DNA from: Catenulispora acidiphila DSM 44928
Lineage (GTDB): Bacteria; Actinomycetota; Actinomycetes; Streptomycetales; Catenulisporaceae
DNA: 64,000 bases
Assembly: GCF_000024025.1 (NCBI RefSeq)
Contig: NC_013131.1
Span: 7,502,001 to 7,566,000, forward strand
Direction: 5' to 3'
In this document: piece by piece, positions 50,532-57,925 of the stretch
Layout of the letters: each line of letters starts with the position of its first letter
Position numbering within the stretch: the stretch's first letter is position 1
Notes under the pieces: model-generated
Told to the model about the DNA's origin: nothing
The model's input: only the letters and a program-made list of their open reading frames with translations
Databases searched by the model: none
Position numbers and translations under genes: made by a program

Positions 50532-52739
50532 CTACAAAGCTGCGGATGGGACGCTGTCGTCTGCCTGGCCCTGCTGCGGGAGTGTCACTCGCTCCTCCGG
50601 AGGGTCGACCGACAGGTGCGGCAGGCGCTTGTCGAGCCATGTCGGGAGCCACCAGTTGGCGCGTCCCAGGACCTGCATCGCCGATGGGACCAGGACTGTG
50701 CGGATGATGAAGGCGTCGATGGCGACTGCGGCGGCCAGGCCGATGCCGAATTCGGCGATGACCCGCTGGCCGCCGAAGACGAAGGCCATGAAGACGCTGA
50801 TCATGATGGCCGCGGCTGCTGTGATGACGCGGCCGGTCTCGGCCTGGCCGATGCGTACGGCGCGCTGGTTGTCCTCGCTGTGGACCCACTCCTCGTGCAT
50901 GCGGCTGACCAGGAACACCTGGTAGTCCATGGACAGGCCGAAGAGGATCGAGAGCATCATCACCGGGAGGAAGGCCTCGATCGGGCCGGAGGTGCCCAGG
51001 CCCATCGCGTTCAGGCCCCAGCCCCACTGGAAGATGGCGACCAGGACGCCGAAGGACGCGCCCGCGCCCAGCAGGTTCATCACCGCCGCCATCGCCGGGA
51101 CGCCGAAGCTGCGGAACGCCACGAGCAGCAGCAGGAAGCCCAGGCCGATGATGACGCCGATGAACAGCGGCAGCTTGCCGTCCAGGACGTGCGCGAAGTC
51201 GTAGAAGATCGCTGTGCCGCCGGTGATGTACACGGACATCGTCGTGCCGGCGCGCGCCGCGGGGATCACCGTCGAGCGCAGGTGCGCGATCAGGTCGGTG
51301 GTCTGCACGGCGTCCGGGTTCGTGCGCGGATACACCTGCATGAGACCGATCGTCGCGCCGGGCTTCAGTGGCGGAGCCTGGACGGCGGCGACGTTCGGCA
51401 CCGTGGCGAGGGTCTTCGCCAGCGAGGTGAAGGCCGCCTCGTCGGCCGGCGAGGTGAAGGTTCCAACGATCTCCAGCGGACCGTTGAAGCCCGGACCGAA
51501 GCCCGAGGCGAGCAGGTCGTAGGCCTTGCGGCTGGTCGAGGACGTCGGGGCGTTGCCGTCGTCGGAGTGCCCCAGGCGCAGCGAGCCGACCGGAATGACG
51601 AGGGTGACCAGGACCGCGAGGGCGACGACCGACAGGATCTTCGGCCGGCGCTCGACGAAGCCGGCCCAGCGCGCCCAGAATCCTTGCAGTTCCTCGGACT
51701 CCGGGCCGTTCGCGGCCAGCAGGCGGCGCTGCTTGCGGGACAGGACCCGCGTGCCGAGGATGCCGAGCAGGGCCGGGAGCAGGGTGAGCGCCGAGAGCAC
51801 GGTGAAGACCACGGTCAGCGCGGCGGCCACGGCGACGCCGTTGAGGAAGGAGATGCCGAGCACCAGCATGCCGAGCAGAGCGATGCAGACCGTCCCGCCG
51901 GCGAACAGCACGGCGCGCCCCGAGGTGTCCAGCGCGATGGCCACCGCGTCCTCCGGCGCCAGGCCGCGCTTGAGGCCGCGCCGGTACCGGGTGACGATGA
52001 ACAGCGCGTAGTCGATGCCGACGCCGAGACCGATCAGGGCGGACAGGGTCGGGGCCAGCTGCGCGATGGAGAAGGCGTGTGTCAGCAGGTTGACGGCGAG
52101 GATTCCGGCGCCGAGGCCGAAGACCGCGGTGAGGATCGGCAGCAGCATCGCGAACAGCGAGCCGAAGGCGATGAACAGCACGACCGCCGCCGCGGCGATA
52201 CCGTACGCCTCGCTGGAGGACGGCTTGGCCTCGGAGACCTGGTCGATCGCGTTGCCGGTCAACTCGACCTGGAGGGTCGGGGTGGCGGCGGCCTGCGCCG
52301 TGTTGATGACGGCTTTGACGTCGGCGTCGACCAGTTCGTTGGCCTGGCCGGTGAAGTTGATCTGCGCGTAGGCGGTCGTGCCGTCCTTGCTGATCTGCTG
52401 CGCCGCGCCCTGCGGGCCGTAAGGGCCGCGGACCGCGGCGACCTCGGGAAGCTTGGCGATCTTGTCGAGCGCCGCCGTCATCGAGCCCTGGACCTGCGCG
52501 TCGCGCACCGTGCCGGACGTAGTACGCCAGACCACGGTGTCCTGATCGCCGGACTGCGAGGCGAACTGCGTCTGCAGGATCGTCAGCGCCTTGGTGGATT
52601 CCGTGCCGGGCAGTGAGAAGCTGTTGGCGTAGTTCGATCCCAGTGCGCTACCGACGACTCCCAGCCCCACGAGAGCGACGAGCCACAACACGGGCACGAG
52701 AAAACGATGCCGGAAACACCAGCGCGCGATGCCCGCCAT
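50532..52739 (-). CDS. MMPL-family RND transporter
   Basis: A 735-residue membrane protein with the MMPL layout: one N-terminal helix, a periplasmic domain, six helices with GLGVGIDYALFIVTRYRRGL (the proton-path GxxxDY motif), then the second half with GLSMDYQVFLVSRMHEEW. Both Asp-Tyr pairs of the proton relay are present. MMPL proteins export lipids or drugs. It is divergent from the TetR gene, the standard pairing for drug-inducible exporters. Confidence 0.93.
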   Translation of the reverse strand: MAGIARWCFRHRFLVPVLWLVALVGLGVVGSALGSNYANSFSLPGTESTKALTILQTQFASQSGDQDTVVWRTTSGTVRDAQVQGSMTAALDKIAKLPEVAAVRGPYGPQGAAQQISKDGTTAYAQINFTGQANELVDADVKAVINTAQAAATPTLQVELTGNAIDQVSEAKPSSSEAYGIAAAAVVLFIAFGSLFAMLLPILTAVFGLGAGILAVNLLTHAFSIAQLAPTLSALIGLGVGIDYALFIVTRYRRGLKRGLAPEDAVAIALDTSGRAVLFAGGTVCIALLGMLVLGISFLNGVAVAAALTVVFTVLSALTLLPALLGILGTRVLSRKQRRLLAANGPESEELQGFWARWAGFVERRPKILSVVALAVLVTLVIPVGSLRLGHSDDGNAPTSSTSRKAYDLLASGFGPGFNGPLEIVGTFTSPADEAAFTSLAKTLATVPNVAAVQAPPLKPGATIGLMQVYPRTNPDAVQTTDLIAHLRSTVIPAARAGTTMSVYITGGTAIFYDFAHVLDGKLPLFIGVIIGLGFLLLLVAFRSFGVPAMAAVMNLLGAGASFGVLVAIFQWGWGLNAMGLGTSGPIEAFLPVMMLSILFGLSMDYQVFLVSRMHEEWVHSEDNQRAVRIGQAETGRVITAAAAIMISVFMAFVFGGQRVIAEFGIGLAAAVAIDAFIIRTVLVPSAMQVLGRANWWLPTWLDKRLPHLSVDPPEERVTLPQQGQADDSVPSAAL

Positions 52740-52837
52740 GATCCACCCCTTGTGCCTTGAATTAATCGACCGGCAGGTAAGTCAACGCGCCGACAGTACC
52801 ATCTGTTCATCACCGTTGTGACAGGGAGTCAGCGCAC

Positions 52838-53449
52838 ATGGCACGAACAGTGGGCAGCAACGCGACGGACACCAGGCGCCGCATCCTGGACTCGGCCACC
52901 GAGGTCTTCGCCGAGCACGGATACTCCGGTGCCTCGATGCGCGACATCGCCGAGCGGCTGGGCATCACCAAAGCCGGGCTCTACTACCACTTCGCGTCCA
53001 AGGAAGAGCTGCTCGACGGCCTGATCCGGCCGGTGCTGCAGAAGATGAGGGACTTCGCCGACGCGGCGGAGGCCGGCCACTACCCGACCCGCCAGTTCCT
53101 GCGCGAATTCCTCGACCTGATCATCGACGGCGTCCCGGCCCTGCAGCCGCTGTTCATGGACCCCGGCGCCCGAGCCGCGATCAAGGAACGCTACGACCCG
53201 ATGGATCTCGGACGCCGCATCGAAGCCGCGCTCACAGACGGCGCCGATCCCGATCGTGCGCTGCGCGTGCAGTTCGTCCTGGGGGGCATCCGCTCACTGG
53301 TGATCGGGCACAAGTTCAGGGCACACGGCGAGGCGTACGGGCCCCACGGACATCCCGCGGCTGCCGGCCCGGCGACACTCACCGACGCCGAGCGCGAAGT
53401 CATCGTCGACGCGGCGTTGGCCGGACTCGGGGAAGGCGGCTTGGCTTAG
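52838..53449 (+). CDS. TetR-family repressor, probable regulator of the MMPL exporter
   Basis: A 203-residue regulator. RRRILDSATEVFAEHGYSGA, SMRDIAERLGITKAGLYYHF, ASKEELLDGL is a classical TetR N-terminus. AGGGAG lies 9 nt before the ATG. The C-terminal ligand domain shows no familiar subfamily. It is divergent from the exporter with a 98-bp gap that contains imperfect palindromes (for example around 52775-52800), which fit a shared operator. Confidence 0.92.
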   Translation: MARTVGSNATDTRRRILDSATEVFAEHGYSGASMRDIAERLGITKAGLYYHFASKEELLDGLIRPVLQKMRDFADAAEAGHYPTRQFLREFLDLIIDGVPALQPLFMDPGARAAIKERYDPMDLGRRIEAALTDGADPDRALRVQFVLGGIRSLVIGHKFRAHGEAYGPHGHPAAAGPATLTDAEREVIVDAALAGLGEGGLA

Positions 53450-53506
53450 GGCGAACGGCTGAAGGCTGGTCTCGCCCTCTTGCCCTGCGCCTGACGGGAA
53501 GGGTAA

Positions 53507-54229
53507 GTGAGTGCCGTGGATGTCAACGGCAAAGTCATGATCATCACTGGGGCGTCGGCCGGGATCGGCGAGGCCACGGCCCGCGCGGCCGCTCGAGCGG
53601 GAGCGACGGTGGTGCTCGCCGCGCGCCGTCGCGCACGGCTCGATGCCCTGGCGGCGGAGATCGGCGGCGACACGCTCGCGGTCCAGACCGACATGCGCGA
53701 CCCGGCGCAGGTCCGACGCTTGGTCGAGACGGCCGTCGAGCGGTTCGGCCGGGTCGACGTACTGGTCAACAACGCGGGGCAGGGACTGCACGTACCGATC
53801 GAGCAGATCACGATCGAGGACCTGGCGGCGGTCGTCGAGCTGAACGTCTACGGGGCTCTCGTCGCGATGCAGGCTGTCATCCCGCTGATGCGCGAGGCCG
53901 GTGGCGGCTGCGTCATCAACGTCAGCAGCGGCACCACTCGCATGCCCGCCCCCCGCGGAGCCGCCGGCTACGCGGCCACCAAATGCGCGCTCAACATGCT
54001 CAGCAAAGCCGCGCGCGCGGAGCTCGCTCCGGACGGGATCGTGGTCTCGACCATCTACCCGTTCGTCACGGCGACCGAGTTCCACAGCACGCTGCGCGCC
54101 GGGTCAGGGCCCGCGGGCCGAAGCGGCGTCGAGCCGGATTCCGCCGAGAAGGTCGCCGATGAGATCCTCGCGCTCATCCGCAGCGGTGAGCCGGAGGCGG
54201 TGTTGATCCCGGAAGGGCTGCGCGCCTAG
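53507..54229 (+). CDS. Classical short-chain dehydrogenase/reductase
   Basis: A 240-residue SDR from GTG 53507. TGASAGIGEATA is the NAD(P)-binding motif, LAARRRARL has the Arg typical for NADP, VDVLVNNAG, INVSSG, and the catalytic Tyr and Lys are in GYAATKCAL (YxxxK). Asn, Ser, Tyr and Lys all are present, so it is likely active. It is 57 bp downstream of the TetR gene and could be co-transcribed. Substrate is unknown. Confidence 0.9.
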   Translation: MSAVDVNGKVMIITGASAGIGEATARAAARAGATVVLAARRRARLDALAAEIGGDTLAVQTDMRDPAQVRRLVETAVERFGRVDVLVNNAGQGLHVPIEQITIEDLAAVVELNVYGALVAMQAVIPLMREAGGGCVINVSSGTTRMPAPRGAAGYAATKCALNMLSKAARAELAPDGIVVSTIYPFVTATEFHSTLRAGSGPAGRSGVEPDSAEKVADEILALIRSGEPEAVLIPEGLRA

Positions 54230-54271
54230 CCGCCGACGGCGACGCCTGCCGCAGGGACAGATGTGTCGGGG

Positions 54272-55162
54272 TCAGCCGGCCGTCACGACCCGTTCGATGA
54301 CGGTCATCTTCTCCTCCAGTGTGGCGGGCACTTCGCGGATCCTGGCGTCGATGCCCGCCTGCGCCAGGGTGTCGTGGATGGTGTCCTGGGGCGTGTCGGC
54401 CAGGCGGACGGTGCGGCCGGCCAGGGTGACGGGCAGGGCGGCGGCATCCAGGGCGGCGAAGGCGGCGGCCCATTGGTCGCCGGAGGTGTCGACTTCGCAG
54501 GCGGTGGTGTCGCCGATGATGGCGGCCTCGGTGCCTTCGGCCACTGATTGGCCGTGGGACATGAGGATCAGGCGGTCGCACTGCTGCGCCTCTTGCATGT
54601 AGTGGGTGGTGACGAGGATGCCGGCGCCGTCGTCGGCCTGGTCGTGGATCGTGTCCCACAGCCGGGCTCGGGACAGCGGGTCCAGGCCGGAGGTGGGTTC
54701 GTCCAGGACCAGCAGCTTCGGCCGGTGGGCCAGGGCGATGGTGAAGGCGAGCTGGCGTTGCAGGCCGAGGCCGATCGCGGAGACCTGCTGGTCGCGGGCT
54801 TTCAGCAGGCCGGGGGTCAGGGTCGTGGCCGTGGCGTCGGTGCCGAACGCGGCAGCGGCGAAGGCGATGTTCTCCTGGACCGTCAACGTCTCCCACAGCC
54901 CCAGGCCCTGCGGCACGTAGCCCAGGCGCTGGCGCGTGGTGCGGTCCGGCGCCTGGCCGAAGACGGCGACCGTGCCGTCGCTGACGCGGGTCAGACCCAG
55001 GAGCATGCGGATCAACGTCGTCTTGCCCGCGCCGTTGGACCCGAGCAGGCCGACGATCTCGCCGGGATCGACACGCATGCTGACCGCCTCGACGGCCGTG
55101 AACGAGCCGTAGCGCTTGGTGGCCTGGTCGGCCTCGGCGAGCGCGCGCCCGCGCCCGGCCAT
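54272..55162 (-). CDS. ABC transporter ATP-binding protein with degenerate signature
   Basis: A 296-residue ATPase from ATG 55162 (the previous stop shares one base). Walker A is GSNGAGKTT, Walker B LLVLDEPTSGLDPLSRAR and the switch is THYMQEAQ. The signature, normally LSGGQ, reads AIGLGLQRQL, so one composite ATP site may be impaired. The C-terminal 85 residues are extra. It is last of three minus-strand genes in which one permease is served by two different ATPases, reminiscent of the split arrangement of the YbhF-type tandem ATPase. Confidence 0.85.
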   Translation of the reverse strand: MAGRGRALAEADQATKRYGSFTAVEAVSMRVDPGEIVGLLGSNGAGKTTLIRMLLGLTRVSDGTVAVFGQAPDRTTRQRLGYVPQGLGLWETLTVQENIAFAAAAFGTDATATTLTPGLLKARDQQVSAIGLGLQRQLAFTIALAHRPKLLVLDEPTSGLDPLSRARLWDTIHDQADDGAGILVTTHYMQEAQQCDRLILMSHGQSVAEGTEAAIIGDTTACEVDTSGDQWAAAFAALDAAALPVTLAGRTVRLADTPQDTIHDTLAQAGIDARIREVPATLEEKMTVIERVVTAG

Positions 55163-55986
55163 CAGGCCGCTCCGGTCTGCTGGGCGTCCAGGGTCAGGGC
55201 GATGACGCAGTCCTCCATGTCGGGGTCGCGCGGCTGCTCGCCGGGGCGCGGCGGGCCGGGGTGCCAGGAGCGGGTCTGGTGCCCGCGGCGCCAGGACAGT
55301 TCGGCGGGTCCGGCGGGGGCGCTGCCGGTGGTCAGCGTGCCGGGGGCGGCGGCCAGCACATCGGCGGGCGTCCCGTCGGCCAGGACCCGGCCGCCGTCCA
55401 GGACCAGGCAGGTGGCGGCGCGCTCGGCCTCGTCGAGGTAGGCGGTGGACATCACCACGGCGGTGTCGGCGGCCGCCGCCCGGGAGATCAGCCGCCACAG
55501 ATCGACCCGGCTGACCGGGTCGACCCCGGTGCTGGGCTCATCCAGGACCAACAGCCGCGGCCGGTGCAGGATCGCCAAGCAGAACGCGAGTTTCTGGCGC
55601 ATGCCGCCGGACAGGTCGCCGGCCAGCCGGTCGGCCGCCTTGCTGAGCCCGGCCGCGGCCAGCAGCTCGGCGCGCCGGTCGGCCAACTCCGGCCCGGCCA
55701 TGCCGCGCGCGGCGGCGACGAAGGCGATGTTCTCGTTGACGGACAGGTCCGTCCACACCCCCGACGCCCCGGTCGGCATGAAGCCGCTGTCGACGATCGA
55801 CGGGGCGCGGACCGCACCGGAGGACGGCAGGATCCGGCCGATCAGGGTGCGCAGCAAGGTGGTCTTGCCCGCGCCGTCGCCGCCGACCACGGCAGCGACC
55901 TGCCCGGGGATCGCGTTGAGCGTGACGTCGTGGAGCACCTCGGACCCGCCGAGCACCACGGTGACGCCGTCCACGCCCCAGTTCAC
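55162..55986 (-). CDS. ABC transporter ATP-binding protein
   Basis: A 274-residue ATPase from GTG 55986, overlapping the permease stop (GTGA). Walker A is GGDGAGKTT, signature LSGGMRQKLAF and Walker B LLVLDEPSTGVDP. The switch His is replaced by Ala in MSTAYLDEAER, as in some drug exporters of this branch. Both ends overlap neighbours, so it is co-translated with the permease and the other ATPase. Confidence 0.87.
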   Translation of the reverse strand: MNWGVDGVTVVLGGSEVLHDVTLNAIPGQVAAVVGGDGAGKTTLLRTLIGRILPSSGAVRAPSIVDSGFMPTGASGVWTDLSVNENIAFVAAARGMAGPELADRRAELLAAAGLSKAADRLAGDLSGGMRQKLAFCLAILHRPRLLVLDEPSTGVDPVSRVDLWRLISRAAAADTAVVMSTAYLDEAERAATCLVLDGGRVLADGTPADVLAAAPGTLTTGSAPAGPAELSWRRGHQTRSWHPGPPRPGEQPRDPDMEDCVIALTLDAQQTGAA

Positions 55987-57110
55987 GCGGCGCTCCCGGC
56001 GGCGGCCGGGACCTTGGCGGCGTGGGGCTTGGCCGGAGCCAGGTCGCGGCGGAAGCGCAGGACGGCGGCGGTGAACACGACCACCGCCATCAGGGCCAGG
56101 ATGCCCAGCGGGAAGGCCAGGGAGGACAGCGGCGCGTCGCGGAGCATGACGCCGAGGGAGATCCGGTTGAAGTAGGTCAGCGGCAGCAGGTAGCCGATCC
56201 AGCGCACCCCGGCGGCCATCGCCGACAGCGGGAAGATCATTCCGGACAGCAGGATCTGCGGCATCATCGTCATCAGCGCCAGCTGCATCGCCTGGCCCTG
56301 GTTCTGCGACACCGTGGAGATCAGCACCCCGATACCCAGCGTCGTGAACAGGAACAACGCCGCGCCGAGGGCGAACACGAGCACGTTGCCGGCGAAAGGC
56401 ACCCCGAACAGCAGGCAGCCCAGCGCCGTCACCAGGACCATGTCGAAGGCGGCCAGCACGAAATAAGGGATGATCTTCCCGGCGATCACATCCGAGGGCT
56501 TGAACGGCATCACCGCCAACTGCTCCAGCGTGCCGGTCTGCCGCTCCCGGACCAGACCGATCGCCGTGATGATCGTCCCGATGAACGCCATGATCATCCC
56601 GACCAGCGCCGGCACCATCACCCACGAGGTCTTCAGCTCCGGGTTGAACAACACCTGCGGTACCAGCGCCCCGCCGCTGGCCCTGGCGGTCGCCGAAGCG
56701 CTCTGGGCGGAGAACAGCTGCGAGCCGTCGATCTGCACCGTCGACGGGCCCGGCGCCTCTCCGGTGACGACCACCGCCCCGGCGTCCCCGGACCGCAGCG
56801 CGTCCACACCCTGCTCGGCACCGGCCGACGGATCGATCTTGGTGACATGGAACGGCGCCTTGAGCTCCGCGGCGACCTTCGCCGCCTGAGGTCCGAGGAC
56901 CTGCGTGTCAATGCTGGTCACGGTGAAGTTCGCGGCATACCCGAACACCACGAGCAGCAGCAGCGGCAACGCGACGATCATCACCATGGTCCGCCGATCC
57001 CGCCGCAGCTCCAGGAACTCCTTGAGCACCATCGCCCGCATCCACCGCACCACCGTCCGCAACAGCCGCACGACCAGGCGCCACGGCAGTGAGTTCGTCA
57101 CCGTCCGCAT
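55983..57110 (-). CDS. ABC-2 type exporter permease (YbhS/YbhR-like)
   Basis: A 375-residue permease from ATG 57110. LKEFLELRRDRRTMVMIVALP is the amphipathic start plus first helix. A large outer loop of about 130 residues (about 60-190) follows, as in the YbhR/YhhJ group, then five helices with VRERQTGTLEQLAVMPFKPSDVIAGKIIPYF, a classic ABC-2 coupling segment. With the two following ATPases it should export drugs or similar compounds. An 11-bp repeat spans its start (see findings), so the exact start is uncertain. Confidence 0.9.
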   Translation of the reverse strand: MRTVTNSLPWRLVVRLLRTVVRWMRAMVLKEFLELRRDRRTMVMIVALPLLLLVVFGYAANFTVTSIDTQVLGPQAAKVAAELKAPFHVTKIDPSAGAEQGVDALRSGDAGAVVVTGEAPGPSTVQIDGSQLFSAQSASATARASGGALVPQVLFNPELKTSWVMVPALVGMIMAFIGTIITAIGLVRERQTGTLEQLAVMPFKPSDVIAGKIIPYFVLAAFDMVLVTALGCLLFGVPFAGNVLVFALGAALFLFTTLGIGVLISTVSQNQGQAMQLALMTMMPQILLSGMIFPLSAMAAGVRWIGYLLPLTYFNRISLGVMLRDAPLSSLAFPLGILALMAVVVFTAAVLRFRRDLAPAKPHAAKVPAAAGSAA

Positions 57111-57432
57111 CGAGGCCGCATCGAGGCCGCACGCCGACAGACTGACATCCCCGAGGCTAGGGACGCCGCGCGGGGCGAGCCACCGGACACGCCGCTGGGT
57201 TGGACCGAACCGGTGACGAGGGCGCTCATCAGTGCGCTTCGTTGTTGCTGCCGAACCAGGCGGCCTGGCGACCGCGCTGCGAGCCCGCTGCGAGCCCGGC
57301 GCAGCCTTCGGGCGGTGCACTCGGCGACTTCCATGCGGCCGCTGCCGTTCGGCGGCGTTACTTTGTGCAGACCGCCCACTGAACATGAACAGCGGCGCGG
57401 CGAGCCATGCGAATCCACGGCCCGCCGTCGGT
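57111..57432. other. Intergenic region
   Basis: These 322 bp between minus-strand genes contain a two-copy 11-bp repeat at 57107-57128 at the permease start. No gene, RNA or hairpin terminator was recognised in the rest. Confidence 0.35.
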
Positions 57433-57840
57433 CTAGCCGCGGCCGAGGTATTCCTCGACCGTGATCTCGGTGGTTTCGGCGCGCGGCAGGATCCAGGAGT
57501 TGGCACACCTCTCCTGTGCCCAGCTGATCGCCTCATCGGGGGAGTCGGTGGTGGACTCGAACCTGTCGATCACATCGGACATGTTCGGGCTCCCCGCCTT
57601 GGTGGCGGCGGTCCAGACGGCTTGCCAACTCGCCTGGTGGTCGCCGTACAGTTCGGCCGCGCGGCCCCGCCGCTCGTAGAACGGATGAAACGAGATGAAG
57701 ATCTCCTCGGGAGATGGTGGGCCTTCGGGTTGCCCGGCCCGTCCTTCCCGCTCGGCTTGAACTCGTTCGGTGGCTTGCTGCTCGGTCAGCCCTACATGGA
57801 TCATGAGGAAGTCGATCCGATAGTCCTCAAGGTCGCGCAT
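57433..57840 (-). CDS. Hypothetical cytoplasmic protein
   Basis: A 135-residue acidic protein. RIDFLMIHVGLTEQQATERV and PEEIFISFHPFYERR are the only segments with obvious pattern; the C-terminus is Glu/Asp-rich (SPDEAISWAQERCANSWIL). There is no membrane helix or signal. I recognise no family. It starts at ATG 57840 and lies upstream of the ABC operon on the same strand with a 322-bp gap, and downstream of the FtsX gene (85 bp). Confidence 0.6.
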   Translation of the reverse strand: MRDLEDYRIDFLMIHVGLTEQQATERVQAEREGRAGQPEGPPSPEEIFISFHPFYERRGRAAELYGDHQASWQAVWTAATKAGSPNMSDVIDRFESTTDSPDEAISWAQERCANSWILPRAETTEITVEEYLGRG

Positions 57841-57925
57841 GCTACCTACGGTAGTTGCCGGCTCGGAGGACTACGAGGTGATGCGCGAGATGGGCTGGAC
57901 CTGGCACCAGCCGGCGCGCGGTTGC

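Noticed and set aside
50616-52616. Open frame of 666 codons on the plus strand
   Set aside because: It is antisense to the MMPL exporter and is composed of charged low-complexity residues.
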